A DNA stretch of 43,032 nucleotides from Phycisphaerae bacterium (GCA_003551645.1 PUND01000020.1:1-43032); one strand, 5' to 3'; counted from the stretch's first letter, positions 1 through 10,901 are shown. The notes: generated by a model from the sequence alone, not told the origin. Translations and numbers: made by a program.

Positions 1-140
1 AAGCCGCAAACAGCGCGGCTTGCGCGACCCTACGGCTTGTTGCCGACGATGTGACGGCTTAGTTGAGAAGGTAGCAGTTGCTTGTACACAGACCGGACCG
101 GTCCCGGCGAAAGCCGCCGGGGTCGGCCGGATCAGAACAC

Positions 141-176
141 AGGGCGAGTCCCGCACGGCGGGGCTTGCCCTGTTTT
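141..176 (+). terminator. strong intrinsic terminator
   Basis: A 14-bp RNA stem (two G-U pairs) forms between 141-154 (AGGGCGAGTCCCGC) and 158-171 (GCGGGGCTTGCCCT), with a 3-base loop, and is followed by GTTTT. This is the clearest rho-independent terminator in the window and points rightward, so it should end a transcript that starts left of position 1. No gene is recognisable in 1-140. One frame closes at position 54 and could be the last 17 codons of a protein, but that cannot be tested here. Confidence 0.75.
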
Positions 177-265
177 CATACGCGGGTGCCGTGGCTTGCC
201 GCGAGGCCGCCCAGCAATTCTAAATACTTGCCCTTTCGCCTGTTACGGGACACATCCGGCATGTC

Positions 266-353
266 AGCCCCGAAGGGGCGACAGGAAATAGCCGGGGGCG
301 TCAGCCCCCGGAAGTCTGGTCTGATACAGAACTTAGCCCCGAAGGGGCGACAG
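266..353. repeat. REP-like palindromic repeat pair
   Basis: AGCCCCGAAGGGGCGACAG occurs at 266-284 and again at 335-353; each copy folds as CCCC-GAA-GGGG. Between them lies a perfect 8-bp hairpin, CCGGGGGC (292-299) with GCCCCCGG (304-311) and a GTCA loop. This arrangement resembles the dispersed REP/RAYT-type intergenic repeats of many bacteria. No transposase is nearby. Apart from the terminator at 141-176 and the repeat at 542-567, I see nothing else in 1-592. Confidence 0.6.
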
Positions 354-541
354 AGAGCCGACACATGGTTGCCTGCCGCTCGCTTCGCTCGCGGCCGCGC
401 AGCCCATGGCACCCCGTTGTGGACAATTGCGGAGCGCGGATTTCGGATTGCAGATTTTACCCGTCACATCTCCTGGTATTCAAAAACATCCCTTGAATCC
501 CATGCATCCCTGCTTTCTCTTTGAACGGCCAACCCGCATCC

Positions 542-567
542 GCGTTTATCCGTGTTCATCCCTGCTT
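542..567 (-). repeat. dispersed 26-bp repeat, copy 1
   Basis: Read on the minus strand this stretch begins AAGCAGGGATGAACAC and matches 9875-9900 (plus strand) at 24 of 26 positions. The two copies are in opposite orientation, 9.3 kb apart, and both are intergenic. A shorter related word, AAAGCAGGGATG (minus), lies at about 505-516. The function is unknown. Confidence 0.55.
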
Positions 568-592
568 GCTGTCCGGAAGGCGGCGCATACGC

Positions 593-829
593 CTATCCGA
601 GCAGGACCAGGCCGAAGGCGATCATAAGCCCGCCGGCCAGCAGCGGCGCGATGACCAGAGCGGAGAAGTAGAGGTCCAGGAACTGGCGGTCGTTTTTGCT
701 GGCGCCGGGGCGGTCGAACACGGCCGGGTCGAACCACGCGTTCTTGCCGCCGACCCAGCCCATAAGCAGCACCGCGCCGCCGGCCATGAGAAGCCCTCCC
801 ACGGAGATAAGCACTACGCCCAGCCACAT
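593..829 (-). CDS. small two-helix membrane protein
   Basis: This 78-residue hypothetical protein has hydrophobic segments at about residues 3-27 and 54-77, joined by a polar loop of about 25 residues carrying charged and aromatic residues (KNAWFDPAVFDRP). The gene is credible despite its size: ATG at 829 is preceded by a well-spaced GGAGG (9 bases), and the hydropathy pattern is regular. It is the only gene between the left edge and gyrB and lies downstream of gyrB on the same strand, separated by the hairpin repeats. I do not recognise a family. A two-pass inner-membrane protein with a short periplasmic or cytoplasmic loop is the most that can be said. Confidence 0.6.
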   Translation of the reverse strand: MWLGVVLISVGGLLMAGGAVLLMGWVGGKNAWFDPAVFDRPGASKNDRQFLDLYFSALVIAPLLAGGLMIAFGLVLLG

Positions 830-928
830 GCGATTCGCCTCCGACCGGGCAGAATATATCGGCCGACGGCCGGATGTGCCAGGGGATATCAGGCGGCGCC
901 GGCCTCGGTGCGGCGCGGGGCTGGAAAC

Positions 929-998
929 CCCTCCCCCGTCGAGGGGGAGAGGGGTAGCACAACGGGCGCCCTGTAACTCCTCCCCCGTCGAGGGGGAG
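929..998. repeat. paired GC hairpins
   Basis: CTCCCCC-GTCGA-GGGGGAG occurs at 931-949 and again, identically, at 980-998. Each forms a 7-bp stem. They lie between the small membrane protein and the 47-bp repeat array and are probably the same kind of mobile palindromic intergenic repeat. Confidence 0.55.
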
Positions 999-1047
999 GT
1001 CGGCCCGCAGGGCCGGGAGGGGGTGGTGTGGCCGACGGGAGAGAGGC

Positions 1048-1184
1048 GCCCTCACCCGGCCTTACGGCCGACCTCTCCCAATGGGAGAGGAATTGCCCTC
1101 ACCCGGCCTTACGGCCGACCTCTCCCAGTGGGAGAGGAATTGCCCTCACCCGGCCTTACGGCCGACCTCTCCCAGTGGGAGAGG
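1048..1184. repeat. 47-bp tandem repeat, three units
   Basis: Units start at 1048, 1095 and 1142, so the period is exactly 47 bp; the third is cut short at 1184. Copies differ by single bases (for example AAT versus AGT in a loop). Each unit contains two hairpins: CGGCC-TTAC-GGCCG, and CCTCTCCC-(AAT/AGT)-GGGAGAGG. The array ends 37 bp from the gyrB stop codon, so a leftward gyrB transcript would run into six hairpins. Similar 'CCCTCACCCGG...GACCTCTCCC' elements are common intergenic repeats in unrelated bacteria. Confidence 0.8.
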
Positions 1185-1221
1185 GGTTTGCGGCAATCCG
1201 AATTTCGCAATCCGCGATGGA

Positions 1222-3888
<2,667 letters not shown>

Positions 3889-3959
3889 CTAACATTACCG
3901 CAAAGCTCACCGCTCCATGCGGCGAAAAATAACCGTCCGTGGCGATTCGTCCCCGGGCC

Positions 3960-4322
3960 TCAGCGGCGCCGGCCCGTCACCAGGCCGATATAGTACCCGG
4001 CCAGCCAAAGCGCCACAAAAACCACACCCAGCGCTATCAACACCGGCGAAGCCCAACCCGGGCCGGTCTCCGGAAACGCCCCCCTCCATAAAACCCCCAC
4101 CGCTACCAGCATCCCGCCGAGCGGCAGCCAGCCGATCCACCCGAACAGGGCGCCCCAGAAGCCCCGCTTCGGGGCCGGACGGTCCACACCCGAAGGCCTT
4201 TCCGCCTTCAGCGAGGGCAGCGACACCCCCCTGCCGCATCCGAGGCAGGCGACAACTCCGCCGGCCTGGTCTTCCGGAAACTCAAACTCCGTACCGCAGT
4301 GCGGGCAGGTAAATTCAGGCAT
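3960..4322 (-). CDS. zinc-ribbon membrane protein A
   Basis: A 120-residue protein of unknown function. The N terminus is a zinc ribbon, CPHCG (from residue 5) paired with CLGCG (near 27), of the MJ0042/'FmdB-like' short finger style. A basic, proline-containing linker (residues 35-52) follows, then two hydrophobic segments at about 56-78 and 90-114, ending in GRRR. ATG at 4322 has GGAG 7 bases upstream. The next gene on the same strand (4422-4832) is a clear paralogue with the same plan, so this is a tandem duplication. Planctomycetes carry many proteins that couple such a ribbon to membrane helices; the ligand and role are not known to me. Confidence 0.75.
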   Translation of the reverse strand: MPEFTCPHCGTEFEFPEDQAGGVVACLGCGRGVSLPSLKAERPSGVDRPAPKRGFWGALFGWIGWLPLGGMLVAVGVLWRGAFPETGPGWASPVLIALGVVFVALWLAGYYIGLVTGRRR

Positions 4323-4421
4323 ATCGGTCTCCGTCGTAGGCGGGACATCAAACGGCCCGCCATTTTAGTCTTGTCGGGCAGGCGACAGACGGCTCGCGGG
4401 GCCGTCGCGCCGAGTGTGCCT

Positions 4422-4832
4422 TCAGTCGCGTCGTTCCGATCGTCGGTCGCTTTGGCCGGTGATTATCTGCACGCAGTTGTTAATCAGACCCAAAATCAGC
4501 CCCACAAAACCGACCGCCATAAAAATCAATGCTATGCCGAGACTGTTGTAATCTGGCTCGCCCGGACTCAGCGCCAGGATCAGAAGCAGCACCGCCCCGG
4601 TCAGTAAGGCCGCCACCGGTAACATGGTTAACCATGACGAAAGCGCGCCCGCCAGCCCGCGGAACCTCTTAGATGAGGGCGCAGCCCCCTCATCCTGCTT
4701 CGGGGCTTCGGCCTCCGGGCCTCCGGGAAGCGGCACTTCACGCCGGCAACCCAGGCACTGTACCTCCCGCCCGGACTGTTCCGGGGGAAAATTAAACTCC
4801 ACACCACAATGCGGGCAGGTGAAAGTGTCCAT
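4422..4832 (-). CDS. zinc-ribbon membrane protein B
   Basis: This 136-residue paralogue of the gene downstream starts MDTFTCPHCGVEFNFP (the neighbour starts MPEFTCPHCGTEFEFP). The second half of the ribbon is CLGCRRE near residue 31. An acidic, polar linker and two hydrophobic segments (about 75-97 and 103-125) follow, and the tail is charged (SDRRSERRD). The frame is open to 5012, but ATG at 4832 is preferred: it has a GTGAGGT ribosome site, and the upstream 60 residues are basic and unlike a ribbon protein. It is transcribed with protein A across a 99-bp gap. Function unknown. Confidence 0.75.
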   Translation of the reverse strand: MDTFTCPHCGVEFNFPPEQSGREVQCLGCRREVPLPGGPEAEAPKQDEGAAPSSKRFRGLAGALSSWLTMLPVAALLTGAVLLLILALSPGEPDYNSLGIALIFMAVGFVGLILGLINNCVQIITGQSDRRSERRD

Positions 4833-5023
4833 ACAAACAACCTCACTTCCGGGCATTCCGCTTGCTTGTGTTATCTTACCATGTTTGGACCCCGCTCGTC
4901 GCCATTGAACGTCGCCAACTGATGCGTCCGACTCGCCGCGCCGCGCCGGCATTCCGCCGGTTAAACACTCCCGCCCATCCGATGTTCGCTCGTTGCTATT
5001 CGCTCTTCGCAACCCCTACTGCC

Positions 5024-5052
5024 TTGTCCGCCGGCCGTGACACGTCTATCCT
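5024..5052 (+). promoter_or_regulatory. probable promoter of the cobalamin adenosyltransferase-truD operon
   Basis: TTGTCC (5024-5029) and TATCCT (5047-5052) are 17 bases apart, each matching the consensus at 4/6. A good ribosome site, AGGGAG at 5068-5073, precedes the ATG at 5080 by 6 bases. I saw no B12 riboswitch in the upstream 250 bases. Confidence 0.45.
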
Positions 5053-5079
5053 GACCGGTGAACCCACAGGGAGCATCGC

Positions 5080-5619
5080 ATGGCCATTTACACACGAGAA
5101 GGCGACGACGGATACGCCACCGACGCCCGGGGCCGACGGCTCGCCAAGGACGACCCGCAATACGAGGCGCTCGGCTCGCTGGACGAGTTGAACGCCCAGC
5201 TCGGCATGTGCGTGCTCTCGGCGGAACGCGAAGGCCTGCACACAATCCACGATGCGCTGGAACTCGTGCAGGCCGAGCTTATGTCAGCGGGCGCCATCAT
5301 CGCCGGTCTCGCCGCACCGGGCGCGCTCAGCGCCGAGCCGGCCGAACGTATGGAGACGCTGATCGACCAGGTGTGGCGCCGCACCGGAGAACTGAAACAA
5401 TTCGTGCGGCCCGGCGGCTGCGAGCCGGCATGCCGGCTGCACGTAGCCCGAACCATCTGCCGGCGCTGCGAGCGGGCGGTGGTCTCGGCCGCCAACGCCG
5501 GGACAGATGTGCCGCCGATAGTCCTGCAATACCTTAACCGGCTCGGCGACCTGCTGTTCGCGCTGGCCCGGCTGGCGAACCACGAAACCGGACGCGGAGA
5601 CGTTACATGGACGCCGTAA
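5080..5619 (+). CDS. pduO: PduO-type cob(I)alamin adenosyltransferase
   Basis: Transfers the adenosyl group of ATP to cob(I)alamin to give coenzyme B12 in the cytoplasm. The 179-residue length fits the single-domain PduO/MMAB family. Visible family motifs are the N-terminal ATP-binding IYTREGDDGYATDARGRR (usually IYTRxGDxGxT) with a following lysine, LGSLDELNAQLG near residue 31, and the paired FVRPGG and LHVARTICRRCER near 107-130, whose arginines and glutamate line the active site in the family. ATG at 5080 is the only sensible start and has AGGGAG upstream. The 3' end overlaps truD by 13 bp, so the two are translationally coupled, though no metabolic link between B12 and tRNA pseudouridylation is evident. 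No B12-dependent enzyme is encoded in this window. Confidence 0.88.
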   Translation: MAIYTREGDDGYATDARGRRLAKDDPQYEALGSLDELNAQLGMCVLSAEREGLHTIHDALELVQAELMSAGAIIAGLAAPGALSAEPAERMETLIDQVWRRTGELKQFVRPGGCEPACRLHVARTICRRCERAVVSAANAGTDVPPIVLQYLNRLGDLLFALARLANHETGRGDVTWTP

Positions 5620-6848
5620 TCGGACCTTACCTGACAAACGACCTGCCCGGCGTCGGCGGCAGCATCAAAGACCGGCCGGAAGACTTCCGCGTGGAGGAGC
5701 TGCCGTTGTACGAGCCGGACGGCGAGGGCACGCACCTGTACTTCCGCGTGACCAAGCGCGGGCTTTCCACGCCGGAGGCCGTGCGGCTGATCGCACGATA
5801 TCTGGGCGTGCGTCCCGGTGATATCGGCTATGCCGGCAACAAGGACGCGCGGGCGGTTACCACGCAGATGATGTCCGTCGAGCATGTCACGCCCGAGAAG
5901 CTTACGGGGCTGGAAGACGACCGGATGCACATAGAACCGCTCCGGGCACACAGCAACAAGCTGCGGCCGGGGCACCTGGCGGGCAATCGCTTCACCATCC
6001 GCATCCGCGGCGTCGAGGCCTCGGCCGAGCCGGACGCCCGGAAGGTGCTGGATGTGCTGGCGGCCCGCGGTGTGCCGAACTACTTCGGCCCGCAGCGCTT
6101 CGGCGCCCGAGGCGACACCGGCAAGCTCGGCGAGGCGCTTATCCACAACGACCTCGAAAAGTTCATCTCCCTGCTGCTCGGTTCCGCGAGCGACCACGAC
6201 GGCCCGGATGTGCGTCTGGCACGGGAGGCGTTCGATGCCGGCGACTACGAACAGGCGATGCGGCGCTGGCCGCGCTCGTTCCACGAGGAGCGCAGGGCAC
6301 TGTCGGCGTTCATCAGGCGGGCCAAACCGGCCGCCGCTGTAGGCGCCCTGGACAAGCGGCGCAAGCGGTTGTTTATCTCGGCCTTCCAGAGCGAGATATT
6401 CAATGCGGTCCTCGCCCGTCGGCTGGACTCGCTCGACCGCGTCTTCGACGGCGACCTGGCGATGAAACACGACAACGGCGCGGTATTCCGCGTCGAGGAC
6501 GCCGCCGCCGAGCAGCCGCGGGCGGACAGGTTCGAGATAAGCCCCACCGGACCGGTCCCCGGCTCCCGTTGCGAGCCGGCCCAAGGCCCCGGCGGGGAGA
6601 TAGAGCGGGCCGTGCTCGCCGAGCGCGGCATCGCCGACGGCGAGCTGCCCAAAAAGGTCGGATCACTGCGGCTCAGCGGCACAAGGCGGGCTTTGCGGTT
6701 CGCTCTGGTCGAGCCGGGGCTGTCCGCAGGAGCCGACGAATACGGCGGATACCTGGAGGTCCGCTTCACGGCCGAAAGCGGCTGCTACGCCACCTGCGCC
6801 CTGCGGGAGATGATGAAAACCGACACGCGCGTAACAACCGCGGATTGA
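5607..6848 (+). CDS. truD: tRNA pseudouridine(13) synthase TruD
   Basis: Isomerises uridine 13 of tRNAs to pseudouridine. Supporting motifs are the N-terminal KDRPEDFRVEE, the catalytic GNKDARAVTTQ with the aspartate at residue 80 (the same number as E. coli TruD Asp80), NYFGPQRFG near 157, and a C-terminal LREMMKTD typical of the family. At 413 residues it is longer than E. coli TruD (about 350) but within the range of the archaeal/bacterial family. ATG at 5607 lies inside the last codons of the adenosyltransferase gene, giving a 13-bp overlap. The next gene begins 114 bp further on. Confidence 0.93.
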   Translation: MDAVIGPYLTNDLPGVGGSIKDRPEDFRVEELPLYEPDGEGTHLYFRVTKRGLSTPEAVRLIARYLGVRPGDIGYAGNKDARAVTTQMMSVEHVTPEKLTGLEDDRMHIEPLRAHSNKLRPGHLAGNRFTIRIRGVEASAEPDARKVLDVLAARGVPNYFGPQRFGARGDTGKLGEALIHNDLEKFISLLLGSASDHDGPDVRLAREAFDAGDYEQAMRRWPRSFHEERRALSAFIRRAKPAAAVGALDKRRKRLFISAFQSEIFNAVLARRLDSLDRVFDGDLAMKHDNGAVFRVEDAAAEQPRADRFEISPTGPVPGSRCEPAQGPGGEIERAVLAERGIADGELPKKVGSLRLSGTRRALRFALVEPGLSAGADEYGGYLEVRFTAESGCYATCALREMMKTDTRVTTAD

Positions 6849-6962
6849 CATCGTGAAGCAGGGGCGATTGTGCGACCATACGCATTTTTGGTTCCAATCA
6901 GTGTCATGGTCGGCGATGCCTGATATGTTCGTTTCTCCACTATCTTTCCGGGAGCCGAGCAA

Positions 6963-9836
6963 ATGGGTTTTGAGTACGAACTGAACGGCAAGCTGGAGGG
7001 GCTTCGGGCCGCCGAGGACCGCTGGGCGGTCCGCATAGCCGCCGAGCTGGACTTCGCCGAGGGCCTGAACCGCCTGCGCGGCGGAGAGGACTGGCCGGAG
7101 TTGATCAGCGCCGCCCGCCGCATCGTAACGGACGCCCTGGACTCCGGCGGGGCCGCGGCACTGGCCGAGGCGACGGCCGAGGCCGAGCGGTGCCTGGCGC
7201 CGATATCTGACGTCGCCCGCCAGTACACCATCCACTGCGTCGGGCACGCCCACATCGACATGAACTGGCAGTGGGGCTATCCAGAGACCGTCGCCACCAC
7301 GCTGGATACGTTCCGCTCGGTGCTGCGTCTGATGGAGCGGTTCCCGGACTTCCGATTCACCCAGTCGCAGGCGTCGGTGTATGAAATCGTCGCCGAGTAC
7401 GACCCGGAGCTATTCGAGCAGATCCGACGCCGCGTGGCCGAGGGCAGGTGGGAGCCGGCCGTCGCTTGCTGGGTAGAGGGAGACAAGAACCTGCCGATCG
7501 GCGAGGCGATAGCCAGACACCTGCTATACTCGCGGCGATTCCTCGCCGAGCGGATGAACCTGCCGCCGGAGCGGCTTTCTCTGTGCTGGGAGCCGGACAC
7601 CTTCGGCCATGCCGCAAGTATTCCCACACTGCTTGCCCGCGGCGGCGTGCGGCGATACTACCTATGCCGCGGCGGAGAGTTCGACAAGCCGCCTGTCTTC
7701 TGGTGGACCGGCCCGGACGGCTCGCGCGTGCTGACCATCTGCGAGCAAACGTGGTATCTCGACCAGCTAGGCCCGCACATCACCCGCGGGCTGCTGGGCT
7801 TCTGCGAAAAGACCGGCATCAAGGACTGGATGTGCGTCTATGGCGTCGGCGACCACGGCGGCGGACCTACACGCAGGGACCTGCTTCGGGCGGCCGAGAT
7901 GGACAACTGGCCGGTCTTCCCGCACATCCGCTTCGCCACCGCCGGGGAGTTCTACGATATCCTCGAGACCCGAGGCGAGCATTGGCCGGCGCTGACCGGT
8001 GAGCTGAACTTCGAGTTCCCCGGCTGCTACGCATCCCAGAGCCGCATCAAGCGGTCAAACAGGCAGGCCGAGAACGCCTGCATGGAGGCCGAGACGATGT
8101 CGGCCCTTGCCTGGCGGGCCGCCGGCAGGGAATACCCGGCCGATCGGATGCGAAACGCGTGGGTCCGGACGCTCTTTGGACACTTTCACGACATCCTGCC
8201 CGGCTCCTGCACCCCCGAAGCCAGGGATTACCACCTCGGACAGTTTCAACTGACACAGGCCGACGCCGCCACCTGCGAAGCAAACGCCCTGAAGGCGCTT
8301 GCCGCCGAGGTGGACACCGGCTTCGCGCTGGCCGGCGGCGATGATGAGGATATATGGAACGCCAACGCGATCGGCGGCGGCTTCGGCGCCGGGGTCGGCG
8401 AGCTTAGCTCCGTAAGCCCGGCCGTCGGCTGGCCCAGGGCGATGGTCGCGTTCAATCCCAGTCCCTGGCCGCGAAAGGATGTGGCGATCTTCCGCATCTG
8501 GGAGTCGGGTTTCCATCCGCGACGGCTGAACTTTGATCGCCTGCAATTCGCCGCGCGGACACCGGAGGGCAAGCTGATACCGGCCCAGCGAGTCTCCTCT
8601 GGCAAGTGGCTCGGCCATGGCTACGTTGAGCTGGCCGTGCCGGTCGATCTGCCCGCCGGCGGCTGGAGCAGCTTCGCCGTCGAGCCGGTCGGTCGCGCCG
8701 GCGACTCCACCAGCGGATACCGCGCCGAAGGGCACACCCCGGACATCGAGGGCTTCGAGCCGGGCGTGAGAGTATCGGGCATGCGGATGGAGAACGAGCA
8801 TATCGCCGTGGAGCTTGGCGAGTCGGGCGGCGTGGTCCGGCTGACGGATAAGCTGACCGGCGCTGAGCTTGCCCGCGGCGACGATCCGCTGGGAGCACCT
8901 GAATACATCCTCGAGCGTCCGGGCGGGATGTCCGCGTGGAACCAGAATCCACCCCGGCTGCGGAGCCGCGCCGAGGTGGTATCTATTCGGCCGGCGCTGG
9001 CAGGCCCGCATATCGCGAGCTTTGAGATGAAGTGCCGTATCGGCGAATCCGCCGTCACGCTCACCTACATGCTCCGGACGGGCCGGCCGTGGCTGGAGAT
9101 AGCCGTCGATGCCGACTGGCGCCAGCGCGGCGGGCCGGAATCGGGCGTGCCATCGCTGAGGATGCGTTTCCCCACGAGCTTGTCCAAGGCCCGCGGCCGA
9201 TACGAGACCCCCGGCGGATGGATCGAACGCGACCTCCGCGACGGCGAGCCGGTTCCGGGCATCCGCTGGGCCGAGGCGGCCGGCAAGCTGGCCGACGGCA
9301 CATCGGCCGGCTGTGTGGTGCTGAACGACGGTGTCTATTCGCACGCCCTTAGCGGCGGGGAGCTTTCGCTGACGCTGCTGCGGTCGAGTTACGAGCCGGA
9401 CCCGATACCGGAAATCGCCCGTCATCAATTCCGGCTGGGGGTGTCGCCGCGCGGCCCGGAGGCAACAGCGGCCGACGCAATCCGTCTCGGCGCGGGCTTC
9501 AACCACCCCCCGCGAGTGGTTCCGGCCGAGCCGGGACCGGGGCCTCTGCCGCCGGGCGGGCAGACGGTGCTGGCGGTCGAGCCGGAAAACGTGGTCGTGA
9601 CCGCCGTCAAGAAATGCGAGGATGAACAGGCGGTGATCTTCCGGCTCCAGGAAACCTCCGGACGCACGACCAGCGCCCGGCTTGTGCTGGGCGAATGCTG
9701 GTCGGCGGCGACCAGGGCCGTCGAGACCGACCTTCTGGAGCGGCCGGTCCAGCCGTCGGCCGCCAAGCTGACGCCCGCCGGACCGGCGGTGGCGGTGCCG
9801 GCGTTCGGCGTGGTGAGCGTGAAGGTCTCGTTCTGA
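6963..9836 (+). CDS. GH38 family alpha-mannosidase
   Basis: A zinc-dependent retaining alpha-mannosidase of 957 residues, probably cytoplasmic because no signal peptide is visible. The N-terminal catalytic domain contains GHAHIDMNWQW (zinc ligands inferred at His97 and Asp99), WEPDTFGHA with the nucleophile aspartate at about 212, and GHFHDILPGSC near 406 (His409-Asp410), which match the zinc and active-site positions of characterised GH38 enzymes. The C-terminal half is the beta-rich domain seen in GH38 (GVVRLTDKLTGAELARG near 620). ATG at 6963 has GGGAG 8 bases upstream. It stands alone between truD and rsmA with no transporter or other glycosidase nearby, so the physiological substrate (N-glycan fragments, mannosylated polymers or mannosylglycerate-like solutes) cannot be told. 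Confidence 0.9.
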   Translation: MGFEYELNGKLEGLRAAEDRWAVRIAAELDFAEGLNRLRGGEDWPELISAARRIVTDALDSGGAAALAEATAEAERCLAPISDVARQYTIHCVGHAHIDMNWQWGYPETVATTLDTFRSVLRLMERFPDFRFTQSQASVYEIVAEYDPELFEQIRRRVAEGRWEPAVACWVEGDKNLPIGEAIARHLLYSRRFLAERMNLPPERLSLCWEPDTFGHAASIPTLLARGGVRRYYLCRGGEFDKPPVFWWTGPDGSRVLTICEQTWYLDQLGPHITRGLLGFCEKTGIKDWMCVYGVGDHGGGPTRRDLLRAAEMDNWPVFPHIRFATAGEFYDILETRGEHWPALTGELNFEFPGCYASQSRIKRSNRQAENACMEAETMSALAWRAAGREYPADRMRNAWVRTLFGHFHDILPGSCTPEARDYHLGQFQLTQADAATCEANALKALAAEVDTGFALAGGDDEDIWNANAIGGGFGAGVGELSSVSPAVGWPRAMVAFNPSPWPRKDVAIFRIWESGFHPRRLNFDRLQFAARTPEGKLIPAQRVSSGKWLGHGYVELAVPVDLPAGGWSSFAVEPVGRAGDSTSGYRAEGHTPDIEGFEPGVRVSGMRMENEHIAVELGESGGVVRLTDKLTGAELARGDDPLGAPEYILERPGGMSAWNQNPPRLRSRAEVVSIRPALAGPHIASFEMKCRIGESAVTLTYMLRTGRPWLEIAVDADWRQRGGPESGVPSLRMRFPTSLSKARGRYETPGGWIERDLRDGEPVPGIRWAEAAGKLADGTSAGCVVLNDGVYSHALSGGELSLTLLRSSYEPDPIPEIARHQFRLGVSPRGPEATAADAIRLGAGFNHPPRVVPAEPGPGPLPPGGQTVLAVEPENVVVTAVKKCEDEQAVIFRLQETSGRTTSARLVLGECWSAATRAVETDLLERPVQPSAAKLTPAGPAVAVPAFGVVSVKVSF

Positions 9837-9874
9837 CGGCGATTCGCGCCCACGCCCGCATCGACGGACAAGAT

Positions 9875-9900
9875 AAGCAGGGATGAACACTGATGAACGC
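9875..9900 (+). repeat. dispersed 26-bp repeat, copy 2
   Basis: AAGCAGGGATGAACAC followed by TGATGAACGC matches the minus strand of 542-567 at 24 of 26 bases. It sits in the 131-bp gap between the mannosidase gene and rsmA. Confidence 0.55.
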
Positions 9901-9967
9901 TGCTTACACCATTAAGCGGAAGCTGCCAAGGCCCTGCTAGCCGAGCGGGCCGGAAAGTGACACCCAG

Positions 9968-10846
9968 GTGCAATCGCTCAGTGAAATCCGGGAATTGCTG
10001 GCGTCGGCGGGCATCCGGCCAAGAAGGCGGATGGGGCAGTGCTTTTTGTTCGACAAGAACCTGCTGGGGAAGCTGCTTGAGACGGCGGAGGTCTCGGCCG
10101 ACCAGACGGTTCTGGAGGTCGGCCCGGGCACCGGCTCGCTGACCGAGGAGCTTGTACGCAGGGCGCGGCAGGTGTTGGCCGTCGAGATGGACCAGCGGCT
10201 CGCCGAGCTTCTCCGGCAACAACTGGGCGATGTGCCAAACTTCCGGCTAATCTGTCGCGACGTGCTCGCCGGGAAACACGCCCTCTCGCCGGAGGTGCTC
10301 TCGGCACTGCCGCCACGGGCGGTGATGGTCAGCAACCTGCCCTACAGCATCGCCACGCCGCTGATAGCGGAGATGCTGCGTTCGTCGTGGCGGGCCGCCG
10401 GCGGGGCCGAGGCCGACCGCATCTTCGAGCGTATGACCTTCACCGTTCAGAAGGAGGTCGCCGACCGACTCATCGCCGGGCCAGGCAGCGCCGACTACGG
10501 TCCTGTCAGCGTCCTGGTTCGGCTGCTGGGCGAGGTCCGGCCGGGACGGGCGGTGCCGGCGTCGGCCTTCTGGCCGAGGCCCAAGGTGGACGGGCAGATA
10601 GTCAGAATCGACTTCGACGCCGAGTCCGCCTCCGCCGTGTCGGACATCGACGCGCTGGCGGCCGTGCTCAGCGCGTGTTTCACACACCGCCGCAAGCAGT
10701 TATCCTCAATCGCCCGGCTCGGCTCCGCCACGTGCGGATATGAGCGTCTGAGGACCGCCGTCGAGCGCGCCGGCGTGGACCCGGCGTTGCGGGCCGGACA
10801 GGTGACGCCCGAGCAGTATCGAGACATCGCCAACGCGCCGAAGTAG
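9968..10846 (+). CDS. rsmA: 16S rRNA (adenine1518/1519-N6) dimethyltransferase
   Basis: RsmA/KsgA dimethylates two adjacent adenines in the 3' hairpin of 16S rRNA during 30S assembly. The 292-residue length fits. Motifs are RRRMGQCFLFDKN at the N terminus (usual form KxxGQxFL), the SAM-binding VLEVGPGTG at residues 48-56, the acidic AVEMDQ near 71, and the catalytic NLPY at 123-126, followed by the YGPVSVLVR region and the FWPRPKVDG motif. The start is GTG at 9968, with only a weak GGAAAG-like ribosome site; no better alternative is upstream. It is followed by a strong GC hairpin. Confidence 0.93.
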   Translation: MQSLSEIRELLASAGIRPRRRMGQCFLFDKNLLGKLLETAEVSADQTVLEVGPGTGSLTEELVRRARQVLAVEMDQRLAELLRQQLGDVPNFRLICRDVLAGKHALSPEVLSALPPRAVMVSNLPYSIATPLIAEMLRSSWRAAGGAEADRIFERMTFTVQKEVADRLIAGPGSADYGPVSVLVRLLGEVRPGRAVPASAFWPRPKVDGQIVRIDFDAESASAVSDIDALAAVLSACFTHRRKQLSSIARLGSATCGYERLRTAVERAGVDPALRAGQVTPEQYRDIANAPK

Positions 10847-10849
10847 GGA

Positions 10850-10871
10850 CTCGGCGGCACCGGCCGCCGAG
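10850..10871 (+). terminator. GC stem-loop behind rsmA
   Basis: CTCGGCGG (10850-10857) pairs perfectly with CCGCCGAG (10864-10871) around a 6-base loop, directly after the rsmA stop codon. No T-run follows, so it may slow or protect the transcript end rather than act as a classical intrinsic terminator. Confidence 0.4.
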
Positions 10872-10901
10872 CCGCCTTCCGCGCGGCGAAACGATTGCCG
10901 G

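Noticed and set aside
20-223. 67-codon frame at the left edge
   Set aside because: It runs straight through the strong terminator stem at 141-171 and has no ribosome site; composition is not protein-like.
1048-1184. Short CRISPR-like array
   Set aside because: The period is regular, but the whole 47-bp unit repeats, so there are no unique spacers, and no cas gene is near.
5088-6584. 498-codon minus-strand frame across the adenosyltransferase and truD genes
   Set aside because: It spans two well-identified plus-strand genes and has no domain of its own.
6845-6850. TTGACA overlapping the truD stop as a mannosidase -35
   Set aside because: No acceptable -10 lies 16-18 bases downstream (TTGTGC).
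8055-9890. 611-codon frame antisense to the alpha-mannosidase
   Set aside because: Shadow frame of the GH38 gene, without motifs or a ribosome site.
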